A DNA stretch of 13,085 bases from DAOMFM01 sp035429825 (lineage in GTDB: Bacteria > Acidobacteriota > Blastocatellia > UBA7656 > JADIYM01). The stretch is taken from positions 1-13,085 of the forward strand of contig JBGAKX010000126.1 in NCBI GenBank assembly GCA_044224215.1, given 5' to 3'. Below the pieces are notes generated by a model, which saw nothing but the letters and a program-made list of their open reading frames with translations, searched no databases and had not been told where the DNA came from. Shown here one piece after another: positions 6,707 to 13,085 of this stretch (its first letter is position 1; every line of letters starts with the position of its first letter). The position numbers and the translations under genes were made by a program.

Positions 6707-7552
6707 TTATTCCCTGAGCCAGCCGGGCGGCACGCCGCGCCGTCGCGCACGCTCGACAAAGTTGTCCCACAGCGACAACGAACCCCTGTGCTGGATCTCG
6801 AGGTCGATCAGCCGCGAGTTGAGCTGTGCGTACTCCTCGTCGGCTCGCAGGTAACCGCTTGGGCTCCCGTACGGCGCGGTGAAGCGGCCATTCGGCTGCA
6901 CAAACACCGGCGCATTGCCGTAGTTGTAGCGGTAGCTGAGTCTGTAATCGAGCGGGTTGTCCTGGCGGACGGTGAGCTCGGCACGGATGGCGTCGATCTG
7001 CGACTGCTCGATGTCGAGCTGTTCGCGCAGTTCCTGAGCCTGATTGCGCCACCGCAACTCTTCGTCCTGAGTGAATTCCGGTCCGAGCGCGGGCACCTCG
7101 TCCGCAGGATCCGGGCGGCCGGCGTTGGGATGCAGCGAGCTGTACGCGGCATCGGCCTGCTCGCGGGCAACGCGCAACGGCTCGAGATCGCGCGACGTGA
7201 TGGTGATCGGCGCTCCCGAGTACTCGTCAGCCGGCGGGCGAGCGGCGGGTTGCGTTGCAGCCGCCGGCGCCGGAATGACCGCCGTGACGGGCGTCTGCGT
7301 TGCCCGGTCGATGAACGCCACCACCGACTCGCGATTCGCGTGTGCGGTCGCGTCGACGTCCACGTCGCCGAGCGACATGGCGCGGACGAAACCGTCGGCG
7401 CCGCGAAACTCGATGCGGTCTCCGTTGAGCTGATACGTGCTGCCGATCTCGAGCCGGCTGCCGTTCCGCAGCACGAGCGTGTATGCCGATGCCGTCAACG
7501 GGACGAAGAGCAGCGCCAGTCCAAGAGCGAGGGATCCGGGTGTGGCTCGCAT
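6707..7552 (-). CDS. Secreted protein of unknown function with coiled-coil region
   Basis: The 281-residue protein starts at ATG (complement of 7550-7552), preceded by a textbook AGGAGGTGAT site at 7556-7565. Residues 1-23 (GSLALGLALLFVPLTASA) are a signal peptide. Residues about 24-90 (YTLVLRNGSRLEIG, QLNGDRIEFRGADG) look like a small beta-barrel of the kind often found at the N terminus of exported proteins of this type. A Pro/Ala-rich linker follows (about 92-112). Charged helical segments come next (RWRNQAQELREQLDIEQSQ, about 165-195) and are likely coiled coil. A Tyr/Asn-rich segment (LSYRYNYGNAPVFVQPNG) and a last charged helix complete the protein. I recognise no enzyme motif. It follows the CRTAC1 family gene by 41 bases on the same strand and is probably co-transcribed. 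Function is unknown; a periplasmic or envelope role is all that can be inferred. Confidence 0.8.
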   Translation of the reverse strand: MRATPGSLALGLALLFVPLTASAYTLVLRNGSRLEIGSTYQLNGDRIEFRGADGFVRAMSLGDVDVDATAHANRESVVAFIDRATQTPVTAVIPAPAAATQPAARPPADEYSGAPITITSRDLEPLRVAREQADAAYSSLHPNAGRPDPADEVPALGPEFTQDEELRWRNQAQELREQLDIEQSQIDAIRAELTVRQDNPLDYRLSYRYNYGNAPVFVQPNGRFTAPYGSPSGYLRADEEYAQLNSRLIDLEIQHRGSLSLWDNFVERARRRGVPPGWLRE

Positions 7553-7555
7553 GAC

Positions 7556-7565
7556 ATCACCTCCT
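7556..7565 (-). promoter_or_regulatory. Full-consensus ribosome-binding site of the secreted coiled-coil protein
   Basis: The minus strand reads AGGAGGTGAT, complementary to the 3' end of 16S rRNA over all ten bases. It ends three bases before the ATG, with the GGAGG core about eight bases from it. It is the strongest such site in the window and fixes the start at 7552. It contrasts with the upstream gene of the same operon, which has no such site. Confidence 0.85.
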
Positions 7566-7593
7566 GCCGCAGCGTGTCACAAAAACGATAACG

Positions 7594-9021
7594 CTACGGC
7601 TCGACAATTTCCACGGTTCCGGCGGCCACATCGACAAGATGGCTCTCGGCCCCGCTCGGCCACGTGACCGTCACGGAATCCGCGGTTGACGCATCTCCGA
7701 GCCCGAAGTGCGGCGCGATCTGGTTCTGGGACGACCGCCCCGACGACGATGACACTTCGCGCATCATGCTCAATCCGCCTGCCTCTACCGTCACGCGCGC
7801 TCCAATTGCGGCGCGGTTGCTGGACGTGCCGACGAGGTTCACGACGAGCGCGTGGCCCGCGAGCCCACGGCAGTGGAGCAGCTCGTCCTTTGTCCCGGGC
7901 AGGTTCCCGACGAACAGGTCGAGTGCACCGTCGCCGTCGTAGTCGGCGGCCGCCGCCGGCTGCCCTTTCCCGGTGCCGGCGACGCCTGCTTCGCGAGTGA
8001 TGTCGACAAATCGCGAGCCGAGGTTGCGGAACATCCGGTTTCGCTGCGGCGAGAAGTCGGACCGGTTGACGAGGAAGAGGTCCAGTCGTCCATCGAGGTC
8101 GAAGTCTCCCCAGACGACCGATTCTCCATCGCCCGACTCTGACAGACCCTCTTCCGCGGTCACGTCATCGAACGACCCGTCGCCACGGTTGCGATACAGA
8201 CGATCCGCCGACGCGCCGGCATTCGTGTTGAAGACGTAGAGATCGAGGTGACCGTCGTTGTCAAAGTCTCCCCACGCCGCACCGGCCCCGTTGGCGACAC
8301 CCGCGACACCAGTCTGCTCGGCCCGATCGGTGAACGTGCCGTCGCCGTTGTTTCGGTAGAGCCGGTCGGCCTTGCCAAAGTTCGCCACAAAGATGTCCGG
8401 CAGTCCGTCGTCATCGTAATCGGCCCATGCGCAGCCGAGACTCGGTTCGTTGCCACCAACCCCCGCCGAATCGGCCACTTCGCGGAACGTACCGTCGCCA
8501 TTATTGTGATAGAGAAAATTTCGAGCGGCCGCGTTCTGCGAGCCGTTCGCGACGTACAGATCTATCCACCCATCGCGGTCGTAATCGGCCCACGCCGCCG
8601 AGTAGCTGGGTGCCGATCCGCCTCCGACGCCCGCCGCCCTGGTGACGTCCCGAAATCTGCCGTCGCCGTCGTTTCGATACAGTTTATTGGGAAATCCGAC
8701 GTTTGCAACGAACAAGTCGAGCCTTCCGTCGTTGTTGAAATCCGCGACCGCCACACCAAAACTCGGGATGTTGTCCTTGTCGAGACCTGTTCCATTTACT
8801 TTTGCAAATGTTCCGTCGCCGTTATTCCGGAACAGCTTGTTCGGCCCGATGGTGGCGACGAAGAGGTCCTGGTCCCCGTCGCCGTCAAAGTCGAACCACG
8901 CGACGGCCCCCGGATCGCCCGACTTGGCGACGCCCGCAGGCACTGCGAGGTTGTCGAACGCCGGAAGCGCGCCTCCCTGAAGCAGGAGACCAAGCGCGAC
9001 GACGATTGCCGCTGGCGACAT
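7594..9021 (-). CDS. CRTAC1 family protein: FG-GAP/VCBS seven-repeat propeller with ASPIC/UnbV domain
   Basis: The protein has 475 residues from the ATG complementary to 9019-9021. Residues 1-21 (MSPAAIVVALGLLLQGGALP) form a signal peptide. Seven FG-GAP-type repeats span about residues 40-385. Each has a D-x-D/N-x-D-G-x-x-D calcium loop and a hydrophobic strand, such as WFDFDGDGDQDLFVA, ADYDRDGWIDLYVA and ADYDGDGALDLFVG. Most are followed by a LYRNNGDGTF-type turn. Seven repeats fit a seven-bladed beta-propeller. Residues about 389-475 (GHALVVNLVG, AIGARVTVEAGG, PHFGLGDA, VTVTWPSGA) are the ASPIC/UnbV domain. Proteins of this make-up are exported and thought to bind ligands or surfaces; no catalytic residues are known. 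The frame continues upstream to 9378, but that part overlaps the M28 gene and lacks family features. A perfect TATAAT lies six bases before the ATG, so the transcript may be leaderless. Confidence 0.93.
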   Translation of the reverse strand: MSPAAIVVALGLLLQGGALPAFDNLAVPAGVAKSGDPGAVAWFDFDGDGDQDLFVATIGPNKLFRNNGDGTFAKVNGTGLDKDNIPSFGVAVADFNNDGRLDLFVANVGFPNKLYRNDGDGRFRDVTRAAGVGGGSAPSYSAAWADYDRDGWIDLYVANGSQNAAARNFLYHNNGDGTFREVADSAGVGGNEPSLGCAWADYDDDGLPDIFVANFGKADRLYRNNGDGTFTDRAEQTGVAGVANGAGAAWGDFDNDGHLDLYVFNTNAGASADRLYRNRGDGSFDDVTAEEGLSESGDGESVVWGDFDLDGRLDLFLVNRSDFSPQRNRMFRNLGSRFVDITREAGVAGTGKGQPAAAADYDGDGALDLFVGNLPGTKDELLHCRGLAGHALVVNLVGTSSNRAAIGARVTVEAGGLSMMREVSSSSGRSSQNQIAPHFGLGDASTADSVTVTWPSGAESHLVDVAAGTVEIVEP

Positions 9022-9027
9022 AACGGC

Positions 9028-9057
9028 ATTATAGCGGTCGTCCGCCGCGCGTGACGA
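9028..9057 (-). promoter_or_regulatory. Promoter of the CRTAC1 family gene, probably giving a leaderless transcript
   Basis: On the minus strand a perfect TATAAT (complement of 9028-9033) is preceded, after an 18-base spacer, by TCGTCA (complement of 9052-9057), which matches TTGACA at four of six positions. The -10 box ends six bases before the ATG, so transcription would begin at or within a base or two of the start codon. No Shine-Dalgarno sequence lies between them. Confidence 0.6.
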
Positions 9058-9085
9058 CTCGAGCCGGTTGCGCCGCGTATCACGC

Positions 9086-9115
9086 TTCTCTTGCATGCGC
9101 TCATTGGCGTAGAAT
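9086..9115 (+). promoter_or_regulatory. Possible promoter of the M28 peptidase gene
   Basis: TAGAAT (9110-9115) matches the sigma-70 -10 box at five of six positions. The best -35 candidate, TTCTCT (9086-9091) with an 18-base spacer, is poor. It lies in the 148-base divergent gap shared with the CRTAC1 family gene. GAGGAG at 9154-9159 is the ribosome-binding site for the ATG at 9170. Confidence 0.4.
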
Positions 9116-9169
9116 GGTGCGTTTTTTGCGGATCCCGACCAACTGCCATCATCGAGGAGCGTTTGTCCC

Positions 9170-11287
9170 ATGAGAAGTTCGCGACGCATCGCCGTGTTCA
9201 TTACGGTGTGCCTTGCCCTGATGCCTGCAATCCTTCCGTCGGCGGCGGCTGCGTCGACTGCGACGCGCCGCGGAACAAAGGTGTTCGCCCTGGTGAACAT
9301 CGACCGGATCGGATTCGAGCGGCTCGAGACGCTCAAGCGGCTTCCGCAAATCGAGGGCTGGGCGGAGCTCGACGACAACCTGCTCGTCTATGGCGAGCCG
9401 GGGTTCGAGCGTTCGATTCCCGATACCTACACCGTCCGGATCGTGGCTGACGGCGTCCGTTCCTCGGACCTGAGGATTCTCTGCGGCCACGACGTCGGTA
9501 CCTCGGGCGCACGTGTCCTTGCAAGTGGTGGGCGCTCGTCGGTCGTCCTTGGAACGACGGCGCAGTTCGAGCGGCTCGCCGAGATCATCGAGCGCGATGC
9601 CGATTGTGGACGAAGTCCCCACGCCGACAACGAGATGCACCCGTTCGTTCCGAATCTCGTCCTTGCGCACCAGGCAGCGAATGACGACCCGCTCAGCGCG
9701 AACAAGATCGACTTCAACGTCAGCGTCCAGTCGCTCGTCGACAGCGTGAACGGCGACCGGTGGTTCGCCGACATTCAGACGCTCGCGAATTTTGGCACGC
9801 GCTACAGCGGGCGCAGCGGAAACATCGCGGCGCGCGACTGGCTGGTGCAGCAGTTCCAGGCGATGCCCGGGCTCTCCGTGTCAACACAGCAGTTCACGTT
9901 CGGGTCCACGACGTCCTACAACGTCGTTGCGACGCTGACGGGAACGACGCGTCCCGACGACTGGTACATCGTCGGCGGCCACTTCGATTCACGCTCCCAG
10001 ACCGTCCAGACCGCCGACACCGCGCCGGGCGCCGAGGACAATGGCTCGGGCACGGCCGCCGTGCTCGAGGAGGCCCGCATCCTGACGGCAAATCCGCCGG
10101 ATGCGACCGTGATCTTCATCTGCTACTCGGGCGAGGAGCAGGGGCTTTTCGGAAGTATCGACCACGCGTCCGACCTCGTCGCTTCCGGAGACAACGCGCA
10201 CATTCGCGCCGTGCAGATCATGGACATGATCGGATACACGGGCGATTCGGATCTCGATTGTCTTCTTGAGACGGGCTCGATCGGCCAATCCATGCAGAGC
10301 GCCTATGCGGCGGCCGCGGCCCAGTACACGACGCTCCGCATCGTGACGTCGCTCAATCCGTTCGGGTCGGATCACGTGCCGTACCTCGACCGAGGAATGC
10401 CCGCTCTGCTGCTGATAGAAAACGATTGGGACTCGTACCCAAGCTACCACCGCACGACCGACACGCCGTCGAACATCACGATCGACATGGGCGTGCAGAT
10501 CATGCGGATGGACATCGCCGCGCTCGCACAGATGGTCGGCACCGCGCCGGCAGGCAATGGCAGCGAGACGGTCGGAATCTACGACCCGGCGACCGGCAAC
10601 TTCTTCCTCAAGAACTCGAACGCGCCTGGCAGCGCCGACGTGGCATTCCAGTTCGCCGCGGGCGGGCAGGGCTACGTACCTCTTGCGGGCGACTGGAACG
10701 GCGACGGTCTTGCGACGATCGGGGTCTACTCGCCCACGACTGGCACATTCTTTCTGAAGAACTCGAATTCCGGCGGCCCCGCCGACGTGGTCGTCAGCTT
10801 TGGCCCTGGTGGATCGTCGGTCGCCCCCATCGTCGGAGACTGGGACGGCAACGGCACCGACACCGTCGGGATCTACAACTCGACGAGCGGCACGTTCTTC
10901 CTCAAGAACTCGAATACACCCGGCGCGGCCGATCTTGCCTTCACGTACGGGCCCGCAGGCGCGACGGCGGTGGTCGGCGACTGGGACGGCAATGGCACCG
11001 ACACGATCGGGATCTACGTCCCCGCGACCGGCGTGTTCTTCCTGAGGAATACAAACGCGCCGGGCAACGCCGACCTCACGTTCAGCTACGGTGCGGGCGG
11101 CGCGGGCTTGACTCCCCTCATCGGCGACTGGAACAACGACAATTCAGACACGGTCGGGTTGTACCAGGGCACCGGCGGGAGCTTCTTCCTCCGCAACTCG
11201 AACACGGCGGGCAACGCCGCGGTCGTGTTCGGTTACGGTCCGTCGTCCGGCGTTCGCGCCGTCGCCGGCGACTGGGACAACCACTGA
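9170..11287 (+). CDS. Secreted M28 family zinc aminopeptidase with C-terminal five-repeat propeller-like domain
   Basis: The 705-residue protein has a signal peptide (residues 1-28, RRIAVFITVCLALMPAIL and SAAAAS), an N-terminal region of unknown fold to about 180, and an M28 domain at about 183-450. The expected co-catalytic zinc site is complete: His271 (GGHFDS), Asp290 (EDNGSG), catalytic Glu322 and ligand Glu323 (SGEEQG), Asp352 (MDMIGY) and His427 (SYHRTTDT). Enzymes of this family remove N-terminal amino acids from peptides. Residues 462 to the end are five repeats of the pattern T-V/I-G-I/V-Y, then F-F-L-K/R-N-S/T-N, A-D, and a GDW-D/N-G turn. The start has GAGGAG ten bases upstream. 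The gene is divergent from the CRTAC1 family gene, and an oxidoreductase gene begins 11 bases after its stop. The tail may bind a surface or substrate. Peptidase assignment is secure; natural substrate is unknown. Confidence 0.93.
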   Translation: MRSSRRIAVFITVCLALMPAILPSAAAASTATRRGTKVFALVNIDRIGFERLETLKRLPQIEGWAELDDNLLVYGEPGFERSIPDTYTVRIVADGVRSSDLRILCGHDVGTSGARVLASGGRSSVVLGTTAQFERLAEIIERDADCGRSPHADNEMHPFVPNLVLAHQAANDDPLSANKIDFNVSVQSLVDSVNGDRWFADIQTLANFGTRYSGRSGNIAARDWLVQQFQAMPGLSVSTQQFTFGSTTSYNVVATLTGTTRPDDWYIVGGHFDSRSQTVQTADTAPGAEDNGSGTAAVLEEARILTANPPDATVIFICYSGEEQGLFGSIDHASDLVASGDNAHIRAVQIMDMIGYTGDSDLDCLLETGSIGQSMQSAYAAAAAQYTTLRIVTSLNPFGSDHVPYLDRGMPALLLIENDWDSYPSYHRTTDTPSNITIDMGVQIMRMDIAALAQMVGTAPAGNGSETVGIYDPATGNFFLKNSNAPGSADVAFQFAAGGQGYVPLAGDWNGDGLATIGVYSPTTGTFFLKNSNSGGPADVVVSFGPGGSSVAPIVGDWDGNGTDTVGIYNSTSGTFFLKNSNTPGAADLAFTYGPAGATAVVGDWDGNGTDTIGIYVPATGVFFLRNTNAPGNADLTFSYGAGGAGLTPLIGDWNNDNSDTVGLYQGTGGSFFLRNSNTAGNAAVVFGYGPSSGVRAVAGDWDNH
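10553..11284 (+). repeat. Five in-frame tandem repeats (147, 147, 141, 147 bases apart) in the M28 peptidase gene
   Basis: The [TV/TI]G-x-Y motif recurs at 10571, 10718, 10865, 11006 and 11153, giving spacings of 49, 49, 47 and 49 codons. The repeats are diverged at DNA level but keep clear stretches in common, such as the GACTGGGACGGCAA-type turn. The series begins without a GDW turn and ends with one (GDWDNH). This suggests the last strand completes the first blade of a closed propeller. Confidence 0.88.
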
Positions 11288-11298
11288 GCTGACGCGCC

Positions 11299-12354
11299 GT
11301 GCCCGACACCATTCGCATCGGAATAGTCGGGACGGGGTTCGCTGAACGCGTGCAGATGCCGGGCCTCGCCCACGTCGAAGGGGCGAGGCTCGTTGCCGTC
11401 TCCAGCGGACACCGCTCGAGCGCAGAACGCGCCGCACGAGCATTCGGGATCCCGAACGTTTGCGATGACGCTGCCGAGCTCGCATCCCGTGACGACGTCG
11501 ATCTCGTCATTATTTCGTCGCCGCCGTTCACGCACGCGTCCGCGACGCTTGCTGCGCTCGCCGCCGGGAAACACGTTCTGTGCGAAAAGCCCATGGCGCT
11601 CAACGTCGGCGAGGCCGACGCCATGGTGGCGGCCGCCGATGCGGTCGGCGTGTTGAGCCTGATCGATCACGAACTCCGGTTCAATCCGACGCGGCGGCGC
11701 GCGCGGCAGTTGATCGCCGAGGGCTATGTCGGAACCGTGCGACACGTGTCGGCCGTCTATCGCGCGAACATCGGCCGCCGGCACCAGGCCTTCACCTGGT
11801 GGTACCAGACGTCGACCGGCGGCGGTCTGCTCGGCGCCGTCGGCTCGCACGTCATCGACACGTGCCGCTGGTGGCTCGGCGAGATTGCGGACGTCGATTG
11901 CACGCTACGAACATTTGTCGCGGAGCGCCCCGACGCCGCGTCCGGCACGATGCGGCGCGTGGAATCCGACGATTTTGCGTCGCTTCGCATGCGCTCCGCA
12001 TCGGGCGTCACGATCGAAGCGAGCCTCTCCTCGGTCGCGCCCGGGCCGACCGAGCACCGTTTTGAAGTCGTGGGCTCCGACGGCACGCTCGTGCTCGACG
12101 ACGAGCGGCTCACGCTGACGGGCTGGCGCGACGACCGGACAGAGGACCTCACCGAGCCTGATCCGGCGCGCGGCCTGCCCGGTTTGATCAATGCGCTCTG
12201 GGCTCCGTCATTCGTGAACCTCGCGCGCGAGATCGTTACCGCTCTGCGCGACGGCCGCACGACCGTGCCGGGCGCCGCAACCTTCCGCGACGGGCGCGCC
12301 GTGCAGGTCGTCCTCGACGAAGCCCGCGCGTCGGCGGCGCGTCGGGCGTCGTAG
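11299..12354 (+). CDS. Gfo/Idh/MocA family NAD(P)-dependent oxidoreductase
   Basis: The 351-residue protein starts at GTG 11299. Residues 5-15 (IRIGIVGTGFA) are the Rossmann dinucleotide-binding loop. Strands with VDLVIISSPPFTHA follow, then the family hallmark CEKPMA with Lys97. The C-terminal half has DHELRFNPTRR (from 123), GGGLLGAVGSHVIDTCRWW with the usual HxxD pair, and the open-faced beta-sheet domain that binds the sugar-like substrate. Length is typical. Such enzymes oxidise or reduce hydroxyl groups of sugars, inositols or related compounds; the substrate cannot be told from sequence. The start has no good ribosome-binding site and lies 11 bases after the M28 stop, so translation is probably coupled to that gene. 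The gene converges on the binding-protein gene with a four-base gap and no clear terminator between them. Confidence 0.92.
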   Translation: MPDTIRIGIVGTGFAERVQMPGLAHVEGARLVAVSSGHRSSAERAARAFGIPNVCDDAAELASRDDVDLVIISSPPFTHASATLAALAAGKHVLCEKPMALNVGEADAMVAAADAVGVLSLIDHELRFNPTRRRARQLIAEGYVGTVRHVSAVYRANIGRRHQAFTWWYQTSTGGGLLGAVGSHVIDTCRWWLGEIADVDCTLRTFVAERPDAASGTMRRVESDDFASLRMRSASGVTIEASLSSVAPGPTEHRFEVVGSDGTLVLDDERLTLTGWRDDRTEDLTEPDPARGLPGLINALWAPSFVNLAREIVTALRDGRTTVPGAATFRDGRAVQVVLDEARASAARRAS

Positions 12355-12358
12355 CGCG

Positions 12359-13085
12359 TTACCGCCCGGCCTGCGGCGGCTGCGACGCGAGAAACTCGCG
12401 CACCACGTCGCGGGGCGGTTTCTTGTCGTTGTCGACGGCGAAATTCAGCGCGCGGATGCGGGACTCGCTGATCGTGCCGGCAAGCGCCTCGAGCGCGGGG
12501 CGCGCCGCCGGATACCGTTCGAACACGTCGGGGCGCACGATCGTCACCGCTTCGTACGGCGGGAAGTAGTGCCGGTCGTCCTCGAGCTGCACGAGCCCGA
12601 GCGAGTCGATCAACCCGTCGGTCGAGTTGCCGGCAATCATGTCCACCTGGCCACCGGCGAGGGCTCGATACGTCAGCGACAGCTCCATTTCACGTGGCGG
12701 CGCCGAGAACCGCAGGCCGTATGCAGCCGCGAATCCAGGATAGCCGTCTTCGCGCGACATGAAGTCCTGTCCGAATCCGGCGCGCCATTCGGGCGTGAAT
12801 CGCGACGCATCCGAGATCGTCCGCAGCCCGAGCCGGCTCGCGTCGCTTCCGCGAACGAGGATCGCGTACGTGTTGTTGAATCCGAGCGGTTCGAGAACCG
12901 AAAGGTGAAACCGGCTGGCATACTCGGCACGAACGTACTGGAACACTTCGCGTGGGCTCGAGCGCGGCGGCTCCTTCAGGATCGTCGTCAGCGATGTGCC
13001 CGTGTACTCGACGTAGGCGTCGATCTGGCCCGCCAGCAAACCACGGTGACACAGATCGCCGCCGAGCTCGAATTGCCGGTCGACC
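12359..13085 (-). CDS. Glycine betaine/choline-type ABC transporter substrate-binding protein (OpuC/OsmF-like), N-terminal end outside window
   Basis: The minus-strand frame is open from the right edge to a TAA complementary to 12359-12361, giving about 242 C-terminal residues. A TTG at 13039 would give a shorter protein, but the family sequence continues upstream of it (FELGGDLCHRGLLAGQIDAY), so the true start is beyond the window. Family features are AGQIDAYVEYTGTSLTTIL, FNNTYAILVRG, the GYPGFAAAYGL segment, AGNSTDGLIDSLGLVQLEDD followed by HYFPPYEAV, and a closing ALNFAVDNDKKPPRDVVREFL. This is the OpuAC-type fold that binds quaternary ammonium osmolytes or related ligands and delivers them to an ABC importer. 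The permease and ATPase genes, or a fused permease, would be expected upstream, to the right of the window. The exact ligand is not determinable here. Confidence 0.9.
   Translation of the reverse strand, partial: VDRQFELGGDLCHRGLLAGQIDAYVEYTGTSLTTILKEPPRSSPREVFQYVRAEYASRFHLSVLEPLGFNNTYAILVRGSDASRLGLRTISDASRFTPEWRAGFGQDFMSREDGYPGFAAAYGLRFSAPPREMELSLTYRALAGGQVDMIAGNSTDGLIDSLGLVQLEDDRHYFPPYEAVTIVRPDVFERYPAARPALEALAGTISESRIRALNFAVDNDKKPPRDVVREFLASQPPQAGR

Noticed and set aside
9022..9378. Upstream extension of the CRTAC1 family frame
   Set aside because: It overlaps the start of the M28 gene, and the signal peptide and TATAAT promoter both point to the start at 9021.
10553..11284. CRISPR array or DNA-level satellite, because of the regular spacing near 147 bases
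   Set aside because: The repeats are in frame, diverged at DNA level and conserved as a protein motif without distinct spacers.
1..13085. Type III-E CRISPR locus, suggested by the TPR-CHAT and ECF sigma genes
   Set aside because: No Cas7-11/gRAMP, Cas1, Cas2 or repeat array is present in the window. The anti-sigma candidate is a ZAS protein and not visibly Csx30-like.

Overview
The window is about 65% GC and gene-dense. It holds eight complete genes and two genes cut by the window edges. The mix is an ECF sigma factor with a zinc-finger anti-sigma partner, a TPR-CHAT protease-like protein, a secreted subtilase, a CRTAC1-type (FG-GAP plus ASPIC/UnbV) propeller protein and a secreted M28 peptidase with its own C-terminal propeller. 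This resembles large-genome soil or marine Acidobacteria-type bacteria (Vicinamibacteria or Thermoanaerobaculia-like), but Planctomycetes or Myxococcota are not excluded. No rRNA, tRNA, CRISPR array, transposase or phage gene was seen.

Layout. Bases 1-195 are the 3' end of an ECF sigma factor gene, closed by a strong intrinsic terminator at 219-258. Bases 348-6663 are a co-directional four-gene block: ECF sigma factor, ZAS-type anti-sigma protein with a C-terminal beta-sandwich-like domain, 955-residue TPR-CHAT protein, and secreted S8 peptidase. The S8 peptidase carries two copies of an unrecognised domain joined by a linker made only of Gly and Asp. A symmetric hairpin at 6664-6706 ends this block and also the opposing minus-strand pair, a CRTAC1 family protein followed by a small secreted coiled-coil protein. 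A short divergent promoter region (9022-9169) separates that pair from the plus-strand M28 peptidase, which is followed after 11 bases by a Gfo/Idh/MocA oxidoreductase. At the right edge a minus-strand gene for an OpuC/OsmF-type substrate-binding protein runs out of the window.

How the genes may work together. The most interesting unit is sigma / ZAS / TPR-CHAT / S8. A TPR-CHAT protease beside an ECF sigma factor and its inhibitor parallels the effector arm of type III-E CRISPR (Craspase), where the TPR-CHAT protein Csx29 cleaves Csx30, which restrains an ECF sigma factor. No CRISPR component is present here. A CRISPR-independent circuit in which proteolysis releases the sigma factor is therefore a testable idea. 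It is an inference from gene order and motifs, not something the sequence proves. The second half (CRTAC1, M28 peptidase, oxidoreductase, compatible-solute binding protein) looks like ordinary envelope and nutrient functions, notable mainly for the number of predicted beta-propellers and for a likely leaderless transcript.
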